This document shows, one piece after another, positions 6,771 through 14,328 of a DNA stretch of 22,412 nucleotides. The stretch's first letter is position 1, and each line of letters begins with the position of its first letter. Source of the DNA: Flavobacteriales bacterium UBA4474 (GTDB lineage: Bacteria; Bacteroidota; Bacteroidia; Flavobacteriales_D; Sanyastnellaceae); assembly GCA_002389295.1 (NCBI GenBank), contig DGOE01000143.1:30512-52923 (forward strand). Direction: 5' to 3'. A program made the translations under genes and the position numbers. The notes under the pieces are model-generated. The model saw nothing but the letters and a program-made list of their open reading frames with translations, was not told where the DNA came from and did no database searches.

Positions 6771-9707
6771 TTAATCGGTGCGCTTTTTACCCGTATCGCC
6801 ACATTCCCGAGGTGAGATGGGATGAAGGTCGATGGCGGTGACAGGGCAGATGAGGTCACCATTTGGGTCCCAGGCCCATAGGCCTTCCTGAATTTGTGGC
6901 CAGGACGTCGGCCAATTCCAGCTTTGGCCATTGATGAGCCAGTCGACCCCTTCACCAAAACAGGGCAGGTCCAATGACCCGGAAGCCCAAGAGAAATAAT
7001 GGTCCTCAAAGTGATTGGCACCGCCCGCCATGAGTGGAGGTTCGGCCTGAAAAAAACGCATGTGGCTTCCATTGCCGCTAAAGCGGTTCCATCCACCACC
7101 ATTTTCTGGCTCCATGGCGAGCAAGGACCGCTCTGCTTCCAATCCGATATCGTTGTACAGGAAGCTGCAGCAGGCCGTTTCGACGCGGGCATTTCGGCAT
7201 TGCAATCCCGTTTCATTGCCCTCAAACCGGGTGTCCTCCAAGCGGATCCTGCCAGGACCAATGGCCTCGAACCCCACGTGGGTGCCTTGGAAGATGCCGT
7301 CTTCGATCAGGTGGGCAGGCTCATCCCCAAGGGCTGCATGCACCACGGGGTGGTCTACATATCCCGCACCGGTCCACCGAATTTTGTTGTGGGCAAGCCG
7401 GCTTGAGCCCTCGACAAAGGAGGCCGTCTCTATCCTGTATTCGCCATGCTGATGCGCCAGATGAGTGGATTGGGAAACATGACCAAACAGCGACAAAGGA
7501 CCTTCAATCAAGACAGAGTCCTGCTGCGCACCGATCCACTGTGTGCCATCGAAGCGGATGCCTTCCGATAAAGCGCTGCGCCAGGACGCCTGGCCCATGA
7601 GGCGCAAGCCTGACTGTTCTTGATGCCAGCTGCCCTCACCGGATATGTTGACTTGGGCACCTGAACCCAAGATCCAGTGGGTTTCATCGGTCAGGGCTGA
7701 CAGGGTCATGCTGCTTTCGTGAGCCAAGTGGAAGTGGGTCTGGTGCTGCGTCCGAATGCGCGCATCCGCTCCGAGGTGGTGGCTCCATTGCGTCCCGGAA
7801 GCGAGGTGGATCTCCGATTCTGGAAAGAGCGTACTGTGCGGGTGTTGTGCCCAAAAAACGGACCCGGAAGCAGCGATCTGGCTCCCGATTTCGGCCGCGA
7901 TAATGGACCCTTCCAATTGTTCGACCATACCGCCCGACAGGTCCAGCGTGCCTCCTGAAAGGACCGTGAGCTTGCTTCCAGGATGCAGGACGAGTTGGCC
8001 CTCAATTGTCAATGAGGCCCCGGGATGGATCACCATTTCACAGGAGGACAAGGACCCTGCAGGGCCCCCACCCAGTTCCAACGTGCCGCCGTCCATGACT
8101 TGAATGGCACCACTGCAGGGGAACAGGTGGAACTCCCCTGTAGACCCGACAGGTGCTGCGAGTGCCCCAAAAACGGGGTCGGCCGATTGCAAGCACAACC
8201 GGTCGTACACGCTGAGGCCGGGAAGCCCCCAATCACCGCTGTCATTGAGTACGGTTTCCACAGCAATGTCCCCCGGTTCCAGCGGGCAGGAGGTGACATC
8301 GAGTTGGTCCAGGACAAAGGAGAGGTTGGCCGGATTGACCTCACTGTGGGGCTCATTGTCGTCGGGGACAAACACGGCATCAAAGGGAGAAAGCGCCGCC
8401 AGATTCTCCATGGTGGAGACATCCCATGGCGGGGATATGCCGAGGGCACTCGGGGTGGGGATGAAACTGTGCAAGGGTTGGTAATTCCAAGGGGCTACCG
8501 CAGGTATATCAATGGGCCAAGGGACATCCAGAGCTTCTATGGCCGTATTCATGGCCGCTGCGAATTGCTGCATGGAAGGGCGTGTCCCGCCGGGCATCAG
8601 GTCAATGGAAGGCGACCAAAGCGTGGCAGAGGGCGCACCATACCCCACATTGAGGTCGAGCGGCCAAGGCCAGCCGGCACCGTCGGGCATTTCAACCCAG
8701 CTGGTGACAGGGGCAAACGGCCCCGCCATCGGGTGCGCCGCAGCGCCGGGAAAGGCGTGGATCTCAAAGTCAAGAAGGCCGCCGATATCGCCGATCACAT
8801 CCGAGGTGATGATGGCATATTCATAGTCGAGCAACGGGGTGTCGGCCTCGCCAAGGGGCGCTGTCCCCCCATTGGCAATGCCCACATTGCGGCTGCGCTG
8901 CGGCCAGCCCAGACTGTCCAGCGCCTCTTGGTAGGAGAGCCGCGTGACCATGGGATAGACCTGTTTCAACAGCAGTTGGCGTGCCGCGGGCGCCAACAAG
9001 GCGTCACCGAGGCTGGATAGTTCCACATTTCCTTGGGTCAACACCTGGATGAGCTGTTGCAATCCCAAGGGGATGTTGGCTCCTTGATGCGGACTGTCCA
9101 AACTCAGGTAGAGCTGTGCGCAATGCGCCGAGCCTTGAGCTTCCAACGAACCCAAGGCGATGCGGGCAATCTGCCCGCCCATGCTGGCGCCGCTCACCAC
9201 CATGGGGCGGGGGTCATTCCGGTGGTCCCTGAGGTGCGTCAGAATGTCCGCAAAGAGCGCGGCATTGGAGAAGATGTCGCCGGCACCATTTTCGAAATCG
9301 ACCAGTACCGGGTGGAATCCACGCTGCACAATCGAATCCAACAGGACGGGCATGTCGCCCATCATCGGATATCCATCGGGGTCGCATCCATTGAATGCAG
9401 CCCACCCAAAATCGCCCAGTTGCAAGGGGCTTTCAACGTTGTTGAGGCCAAAGTCAATGCCTTCCACAAAGACAAATGGGCGGCCAAGTCCGCCTTCCAG
9501 GTCCATGAGGTAGACATTGGCGGCAAAGGCGCCTTGTGGTGTGGCCGTCACGTGTCGGTACGGCTGCGCGGGATAAGAAAGCCACGGCGGGCTGACAGGT
9601 GCCGGCGCAGGACATCCTTGAGCGCAAAGTGTTTTGGGAATGGCACCGACTAGAAATGCCAGTAGAACCGCCAGAAAAGCAGGGGTGTGTTGTGTGAAGG
9701 TGGACAT
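6771..9707 (-). CDS. Large secreted alpha/beta-hydrolase (lipase/esterase-like) fused to a beta-helix region
   Basis: 978 residues from ATG 9707, chosen because it directly precedes a signal peptide (core about 9-25, then C-A-Q-G-C-P); an ATG at 9752 would add a 15-residue polar extension. The N-terminal half resembles an alpha/beta hydrolase: a nucleophile elbow GASMG with Ser175, a candidate acid Asp204 in SLDSPHQGA, and a candidate His454 in DDNEPHSE. A HSFIPTPSALG stretch lies before that His. From about residue 480 to 940 the sequence is low in Lys and consists of short repeats such as GGTLELGGG, GASLTIEG and GSKLTVLSGGTLDLSGG, giving way to N-x-T/G-rich turns, typical of a right-handed parallel beta-helix. 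No lipobox and no obvious T9SS C-terminal sorting domain (it ends in a Lys/Arg-rich tail). It converges on the preceding gene with 3 nt between stops. The hydrolase fold is fairly sure; the substrate is unknown. Confidence 0.78.
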   Translation of the reverse strand: MSTFTQHTPAFLAVLLAFLVGAIPKTLCAQGCPAPAPVSPPWLSYPAQPYRHVTATPQGAFAANVYLMDLEGGLGRPFVFVEGIDFGLNNVESPLQLGDFGWAAFNGCDPDGYPMMGDMPVLLDSIVQRGFHPVLVDFENGAGDIFSNAALFADILTHLRDHRNDPRPMVVSGASMGGQIARIALGSLEAQGSAHCAQLYLSLDSPHQGANIPLGLQQLIQVLTQGNVELSSLGDALLAPAARQLLLKQVYPMVTRLSYQEALDSLGWPQRSRNVGIANGGTAPLGEADTPLLDYEYAIITSDVIGDIGGLLDFEIHAFPGAAAHPMAGPFAPVTSWVEMPDGAGWPWPLDLNVGYGAPSATLWSPSIDLMPGGTRPSMQQFAAAMNTAIEALDVPWPIDIPAVAPWNYQPLHSFIPTPSALGISPPWDVSTMENLAALSPFDAVFVPDDNEPHSEVNPANLSFVLDQLDVTSCPLEPGDIAVETVLNDSGDWGLPGLSVYDRLCLQSADPVFGALAAPVGSTGEFHLFPCSGAIQVMDGGTLELGGGPAGSLSSCEMVIHPGASLTIEGQLVLHPGSKLTVLSGGTLDLSGGMVEQLEGSIIAAEIGSQIAASGSVFWAQHPHSTLFPESEIHLASGTQWSHHLGADARIRTQHQTHFHLAHESSMTLSALTDETHWILGSGAQVNISGEGSWHQEQSGLRLMGQASWRSALSEGIRFDGTQWIGAQQDSVLIEGPLSLFGHVSQSTHLAHQHGEYRIETASFVEGSSRLAHNKIRWTGAGYVDHPVVHAALGDEPAHLIEDGIFQGTHVGFEAIGPGRIRLEDTRFEGNETGLQCRNARVETACCSFLYNDIGLEAERSLLAMEPENGGGWNRFSGNGSHMRFFQAEPPLMAGGANHFEDHYFSWASGSLDLPCFGEGVDWLINGQSWNWPTSWPQIQEGLWAWDPNGDLICPVTAIDLHPISPRECGDTGKKRTD

Positions 9708-9880
9708 CGTTTGCTGCGTATTACGGGCTCTCCCTGCACCGCACTGCACCAAAGGCTCCCAAGGGCAGTCCCCCGTTTTTGCCTACATCCAAACCGGAGG
9801 GTGCCGGATGCGGGGAAGCAGAAGGGATATCATGTTTCAAGGATGGTGGGCAATTCGTGAAAACCTCTGCCGCTGGTCAA

Positions 9881-9914
9881 CCGAACCCATTCGGGCACAA
9901 AGGGCGGTAGCCCT
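9881..9914 (+). promoter_or_regulatory. Two small inverted repeats in the leader of the transporter gene
   Basis: Two 5 bp stems with 4 nt loops lie just before the transporter start codon at 9926: CCGAA-CCCA-TTCGG at 9881-9894 and AGGGC-GGTA-GCCCT at 9901-9914, the latter ending 11 nt before the ATG. They could affect translation or be an operator, or be chance in GC-rich DNA. The rest of the 218 nt divergent gap (9708-9925) holds no ORF I believe and no clear TAnnTTTG match on either strand. Confidence 0.2.
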
Positions 9915-9925
9915 ATTTTCACGCT

Positions 9926-12154
9926 ATGCAGGAGAAGGGACTTGGGACGTTTGCCGTTTTTATGACGGCCATCTCGACCATCCTCGGTGCCATCCTGTTT
10001 TTGCGCTTCGGTTTTGCGGTCGCCCACGTGGGTTTGCTGTGGACGATGGCCATCATCGTGCTGGGCCACCTTGTGACCATTCCCACAGCACTTGCGGTTG
10101 CTGAGATTGCGACCAACCAAAAGGTGGAAGGCGGAGGGGCCTATTACATGATCAGCCGGTCCTTTGGCCTGTCGATCGGGGGCGCCATCGGCATCGCCTT
10201 GTTCCTCAGCCAGGCCATCAGTGTGGCGTTTTACATCATCGCGTTCACGGTCTCCACGCGGGATGTGCTGGCGTGGCTGGAAGTCAGTCAAGGCATTGTC
10301 ATCGCACCTTGGCAAGTGAATTACGGCTTCATGAGCCTGCTGACTTTGTTGATGCTCACGAAAGGGGCCCAAGTGGGGGTGAAGGCCCTCTACGGTGTTG
10401 TCGCAGTGCTGGTGGTGGCGCTGTTGAGCTTTTTCTTCGGGTCCGGTGAGCCCCAGGCAGAACTCGACATCCTGCGCACCATTGACCCCACCTTCGTAAC
10501 CGAAGACGGAAGGACCATCACCCGCTACAGTTTCATCGAGGTCTTCACCTTCATCTTTCCAGCTTTTACGGGCATTGCAGCGGGCCTGGGCCTCAGTGGT
10601 GATTTGAAGGAGCCGGCGCGGGCCATTCCGCGGGGCACCCTGTGGGCGACCCTCACCGGAATCATCGTGTACATCATCGTGGCGCTCAAGTTTTGGGTCA
10701 GCGCCAGTCCTGAGCAATTGGCTTCGGATCAACTCTACATGGAGGCCATTGCCATCTGGCCCCCGCTGATCCCCATGGGCTTGGCGGCAGCGGCAGTGTC
10801 AAGTGCTTTGGGCAGTGTGATCATTGCACCGCGCACATTGCAGGCCCTTGCTTTGGACCGGATTTTCCCCAAAGCCATTGGCCTGCGGTTGCGCAGGGGA
10901 CGCAAATCTGACAATGAGCCCATCGTGGCGTCCATTGTGACCTGTGCCATTGGATTCGTATTTGTCTCCTTGGGCGACATCAATGCCGTCGCGGAAATCA
11001 TCTCCATGTTTTTCATGGTCACCTATGGTGCCATCTGCCTGGTCAGCCTGTTCGAGCATTTTGCGGCGAGTCCCGGTTACCGGCCCACCTTCCGTTCGCA
11101 CTGGTTGCTGAGCCTCATCGGGGCCGTGACCTGTTTCTACCTGATGTTCCTCATGAACTTCAGCTATGCCTTGGGGAGCCTGGTGATCATGGCGGCGATC
11201 TACGCGGGGTTGTCCCGGAGGGGAGAGCGGGGCATGGTGGCCCTGTTCAGGGGCATGCTGTTCCAATTGAGTCGCTACCTGCAGCTGACCCTGCAGCGCC
11301 GGGATTCGGCAGAATTGGACCGCAAGGATTGGCGGCCCATGGTGCTCGGAGTAAGCCAGGACACCTTCCGAAGACCCGGCGCCTTTGACATGGTGCGCTG
11401 GATCGCACACAGACAGGGTTTCGGCACGTACGTGCACCTCATTGAAGGCCGACTGGATGCCCGGACGTTCCGCAGTGCCGTGCGGGCCAAACAAGGACTG
11501 GCCGATCTCGGCAAGGCGGTCAAGAGCCGCGTGAGCATGTCGACGGTGGTGTCCCCTTCATACACCTCGGCCATCGCCCAATGCGTGCAGCTCCCGGGAA
11601 TCAGCGGCCAGGGCAACAACGCCATTCTCCTGGAGTACATCGACGAGCAGCCCCAAAGCGCAGTGGAACTTGTGGCCAACTACGACCTGCTCCGGGGATC
11701 CAATTTGGACCTCTGTCTTTTGCGGTCCAGTTTCCGCGGTTTTGGTGAGAAGCGGGCCATCCACATCTGGGTCACGCCTGAGGATTCGGCCAATGCCAAC
11801 CTCATGATTCTGATGGCCTATGTCTTGCAAGGCCATCCCGATTGGCGGGAATCCCATATCGAGGTCTTTTCCATTTACCGCGACGGCGACCGGGCCACAA
11901 AAGAGCAGGCCCTGCGCGACCAGATCCAGGCGGGACGCATCCCGGTCAGCCAACAAAACATCGAAATGGTGGAGGAGATGCCCGGCGATGTGAAGGAGGA
12001 CCTGATCGACAGCCGCAGCAAATTTGCCGACTTGACCTTCATCGGATTCAACGATGCCGACATCAGGCGGGAGGGTGTCAAGTTGTTTGAGGCCCACCAC
12101 GGCATAGGCAACATCCTCTTCGTCGATGCGCACGAGGAGGTGGCGCTGGATTGA
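9926..12154 (+). CDS. Cation-chloride cotransporter (SLC12-like, APC superfamily)
   Basis: 742 residues: an N-terminal membrane domain of about 430 residues (12 helices expected for the fold) and a C-terminal cytoplasmic domain of about 270. It matches eukaryotic NKCC/KCC segment by segment: TM1 STILGAILFLRFG (about 17-29), the signature GGGAYYMISRS (69-79), TM6 FPAFTGIAAG with Pro212 and Thr215, and TM8 VSSALGS with Ser292 and Ser293. From my knowledge of NKCC1 structures, the TM3 Tyr (here Tyr103) and the TM6 Pro/Thr contact K+, and the paired TM8 Ser contact Na+; all appear retained, whereas the TM1 Asn of NKCC1 is Thr18 here. The C-terminal domain begins near 469 (DWRPMVLGVS) and keeps the SLC12-like I-H-I-W-V pattern. 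It probably couples cation and chloride movement in osmotic or ionic balance. aroQ follows after 9 nt. Confidence 0.85.
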   Translation: MQEKGLGTFAVFMTAISTILGAILFLRFGFAVAHVGLLWTMAIIVLGHLVTIPTALAVAEIATNQKVEGGGAYYMISRSFGLSIGGAIGIALFLSQAISVAFYIIAFTVSTRDVLAWLEVSQGIVIAPWQVNYGFMSLLTLLMLTKGAQVGVKALYGVVAVLVVALLSFFFGSGEPQAELDILRTIDPTFVTEDGRTITRYSFIEVFTFIFPAFTGIAAGLGLSGDLKEPARAIPRGTLWATLTGIIVYIIVALKFWVSASPEQLASDQLYMEAIAIWPPLIPMGLAAAAVSSALGSVIIAPRTLQALALDRIFPKAIGLRLRRGRKSDNEPIVASIVTCAIGFVFVSLGDINAVAEIISMFFMVTYGAICLVSLFEHFAASPGYRPTFRSHWLLSLIGAVTCFYLMFLMNFSYALGSLVIMAAIYAGLSRRGERGMVALFRGMLFQLSRYLQLTLQRRDSAELDRKDWRPMVLGVSQDTFRRPGAFDMVRWIAHRQGFGTYVHLIEGRLDARTFRSAVRAKQGLADLGKAVKSRVSMSTVVSPSYTSAIAQCVQLPGISGQGNNAILLEYIDEQPQSAVELVANYDLLRGSNLDLCLLRSSFRGFGEKRAIHIWVTPEDSANANLMILMAYVLQGHPDWRESHIEVFSIYRDGDRATKEQALRDQIQAGRIPVSQQNIEMVEEMPGDVKEDLIDSRSKFADLTFIGFNDADIRREGVKLFEAHHGIGNILFVDAHEEVALD

Positions 12155-12163
12155 CAAAAGCAC

Positions 12164-12589
12164 ATGTCCAAGACCTTCCACATCGTCAACGGTCCCAACC
12201 TCAACCTCCTCGGCCAGCGGGAGCCCGAGCGATATGGGCATGCCTCCATGGAGGACTTTCTTGAAACGTTGCGCGCAGGATTTCCCGATGCGGAGCTCGC
12301 TTACTTCCAGTCCAATGTCGAGGGCGCCCTCATAGACCACCTGCACGCTGTGGGGTTCTCATCGGATGGGATTGTGCTCAATGCCGGGGGGTACACCCAT
12401 ACATCGGTCGCATTGCGGGATGCCGTTGCGGCCATCGAAGCGCCCGTGATGGAAGTGCACATCACCAACATCCATGCGCGGGAGGCTTTTCGCCAGGTGA
12501 GTTTGCTGAGCCCGGTCTGCGCCGGGGTGATCTGCGGTTTGGGCCTCGAAGGCTATGCGGCTGCGCTGAGGGCGCTGTCAACCCGCTGA
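12164..12589 (+). CDS. aroQ: Type II 3-dehydroquinate dehydratase
   Basis: 141 residues, the normal length for the dodecameric type II enzyme, which converts 3-dehydroquinate to 3-dehydroshikimate in the shikimate pathway (cytoplasm). The N-terminus NGPNLNLLGQREPERYG carries the flexible-loop Arg19 and catalytic Tyr24. The substrate-binding segment NAGGYTHTS begins at Asn73 (most relatives read N-P-G or N-A-G), and EVHITNIHARE supplies the catalytic His99 and its neighbours. The end (GVICGLGLEGYAAAL) is also typical. The gene starts 9 nt after the transporter and is probably cotranscribed with it, although no functional link is evident. Its stop overlaps the 3' end of the convergent gene at 12578-13189 by 12 nt. 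Confidence 0.96.
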   Translation: MSKTFHIVNGPNLNLLGQREPERYGHASMEDFLETLRAGFPDAELAYFQSNVEGALIDHLHAVGFSSDGIVLNAGGYTHTSVALRDAVAAIEAPVMEVHITNIHAREAFRQVSLLSPVCAGVICGLGLEGYAAALRALSTR

Positions 12590-13189
12590 CGCGGATTTTT
12601 TGGCGAGCCTGTCCAATGCCGGTCGGAGCACCTTGAGCAAGGCGTCGGCATCGCGGTCAGAGAGTTGCTTGCCAAAGACCATGGTGCGCTGCCCCGCGCT
12701 GAATTGCAGCGTTTCTCCCCCCATGGACCAGAACGCCTTTTCAAACGTGCGCAGGATCTGGGTGGGGTTCTCCTCAATGCGGCCCAAGCCTTTGTAGGCG
12801 CCGTGGGCAAAAAAGTCCGGCAGGCCCCTGCGCCCAAAAGCCATGGCGATGGACACCCCCCTTGTATCAGCGGTAATGACTTCCTGTCCGCGCCGTCGCC
12901 ACAGCCACACCTTGCCAATGCGAAAGGCGAAGAAGGCCCAAAAGGCCGTGTAAATGGCATATCCCAGCCAGGCGTTGCCTTGTGCCGGCTCTTGTGTCCA
13001 GAAATAGAGCACCACAGCTTCGAGCCCCACCCAGAGCAACAGCCAGAGGGAGAGCAGCAGCATTTGGCCCTTTCCTATGCTTTGGGCGATGCGGACGTGA
13101 AGTGTTTCTGAATCTGTGCCGCGGTCGGCCCAACGAAACGAGATTCGCGCGCCTATGAGACCGGCGTGCTTGTCTTTTTTGGCGCCCAT
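12578..13189 (-). CDS. Small membrane protein of unknown function
   Basis: 203 residues. I do not recognise the family. A basic, polar N-terminus (about 40 residues) is followed by two hydrophobic segments (about 42-63 and 73-97) forming a hairpin, then R-R-R and a soluble tail of about 105 residues. The tail carries G-V-S-I-A-M, E-E-N-P-T-Q-I and T-M-V-F-G-K stretches suggesting a mixed beta/alpha domain, possibly PH-like. The charge pattern (RRRG right after the second helix) suggests both ends face the cytoplasm. Its ATG overlaps the bshA stop by one base (TGATG), so it is likely translationally coupled to bshA and is the last gene of the lon-porQ-cmk run. Coding status is supported by this coupling and by coherent hydrophobicity. 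Confidence 0.7.
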   Translation of the reverse strand: MGAKKDKHAGLIGARISFRWADRGTDSETLHVRIAQSIGKGQMLLLSLWLLLWVGLEAVVLYFWTQEPAQGNAWLGYAIYTAFWAFFAFRIGKVWLWRRRGQEVITADTRGVSIAMAFGRRGLPDFFAHGAYKGLGRIEENPTQILRTFEKAFWSMGGETLQFSAGQRTMVFGKQLSDRDADALLKVLRPALDRLAKKSASAG

Positions 13190-14319
13190 CAGTCAACCGG
13201 CGTTGCAGAGAGTACGGCGTTGTAAATCCGGTGGTATTCCGGAAGAACGCGTTTGATGTCAAAAGCCGAAGCCCGCTCCAGTGCCTTCTTCTTGAACCTG
13301 TCGTGGTTTTCCTTCTGCAAGAGGAACTCGGCATGTTCTGCCATCATGGCGACATCGCCCACAGGTGACAGCATGCCGCTCACGCCGTGTCGAATCACCT
13401 CTGGCAATCCTCCTGCTTCTGTGGCCACAACCGGAATGCCACATGCGAGGGCCTCCAATGCCGCCAGTCCGAAACTCTCACTTTCTGAAGGCAGCAGAAA
13501 GAGGTCTGAAATGGCGAGGGCCTCCAGGGGGTTTTTGAGCTTCCCCAAAAAGAACACCCGATCCCCGATCCCCAGTTCCCGCGACAGGCGTTCAGCTTGC
13601 GACCGGTCGGGACCATCACCCACCATCAATAAGTTGGCGGGCATCCGCGCTGCCAGCAGGGCAAATGTCTGGATGACGTCCGCCACCCTTTTGACCGGCC
13701 TGAAGTTGGAAATATGACAGAGCAACGGTTCGCCCGGCCGGGTGAACTGGTCTCGGTCTTGGCCACTCAGTCCTTCAAAATGCTGGGGACAGACGAAGTT
13801 GGGCACCACCTCAATGTCTTTATTGATGCCAAACAGCTTGTAGGTGTCGCTCCGCAGGCTCGTGCTGACCGCGGTGACCGCGTCGCTTTGGTTGATGGCA
13901 AAGGAAATGACCGGTTCGAACCCTGGATCCTTGCCGAGCAGGGTGATGTCCGTGCCGTGAAGGGTCGTGACCACGGGGAGGTGCCGGCCCTCATCGTTCA
14001 AGATCCGCTTGGCCATGTAGGCGCTGGAGGCATGGGGTATGGCGTAGTGCACATGCAGCAAATCCAGGTTTTGCTGCCGGACCACCTCCACCATTTTGGA
14101 GGCGAGCACAAGCTCATAAGGGGGGTAGTCGAAGAGGGGGTACTGCGAAATCCGGACCTCGTGATAGAACACATTGGGCCTGAAGCTCCCGAGCCGCACG
14201 GGCTGGTCATAGGTGATGAAATGCACTTCGTGGCCTTCGGCAGCCAGGGCTTTGCCCAGTTCCGTGGCCACGACTCCGCTCCCGCCAAAGGTGGGATAGC
14301 ACACCATTCCAATCCTCAT
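13189..14319 (-). CDS. bshA: N-acetyl-alpha-D-glucosaminyl L-malate synthase (bacillithiol biosynthesis)
   Basis: 376 residues, the normal BshA length. It is a GT-B, GT4-type glycosyltransferase that joins GlcNAc from UDP-GlcNAc to L-malate, the first step of bacillithiol synthesis. The N-terminus MRIGMVCYPTFGGSGVVA is characteristic of BshA, as are HVHYAIPHASSAYMA and TTLHGTDITLLG. The donor-site E-x7-E motif is Glu281/Glu289 in SESESFGLAALEALACG, followed by PVVATEAGGLPEVI. The bshB deacetylase and bshC ligase are not in this window. The gene starts 9 nt after the stop of the GH3/serine-hydrolase gene and is coupled by a one-base overlap to the small membrane protein. Closely related GT4 enzymes are the only serious alternative, and the N-terminal signature argues against them. 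Confidence 0.92.
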   Translation of the reverse strand: MRIGMVCYPTFGGSGVVATELGKALAAEGHEVHFITYDQPVRLGSFRPNVFYHEVRISQYPLFDYPPYELVLASKMVEVVRQQNLDLLHVHYAIPHASSAYMAKRILNDEGRHLPVVTTLHGTDITLLGKDPGFEPVISFAINQSDAVTAVSTSLRSDTYKLFGINKDIEVVPNFVCPQHFEGLSGQDRDQFTRPGEPLLCHISNFRPVKRVADVIQTFALLAARMPANLLMVGDGPDRSQAERLSRELGIGDRVFFLGKLKNPLEALAISDLFLLPSESESFGLAALEALACGIPVVATEAGGLPEVIRHGVSGMLSPVGDVAMMAEHAEFLLQKENHDRFKKKALERASAFDIKRVLPEYHRIYNAVLSATPVD

Positions 14320-14328
14320 GTGTCCAAT

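Noticed and set aside
6768..6900. Possible frameshift that removed a T9SS sorting domain from the hydrolase/beta-helix gene
   Set aside because: Sequence beyond its stop is the coding end of the convergent gene, whose own C-terminal module looks intact, so there is no remnant of a lost domain in another frame.
8025..9020. 331-codon plus-strand open frame opposite the hydrolase/beta-helix gene
   Set aside because: It is antisense to a coherent secreted protein and its translation is Gly/Arg-rich without structure. The same reasoning removes the 953-1789 plus frame opposite the SPOR-domain gene.
9634..10104. 156-codon plus-strand frame across the 218 nt divergent gap
   Set aside because: It overlaps the hydrolase start and runs out of frame through the transporter N-terminus. 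The composition is Arg/Cys-rich and no motif is present.
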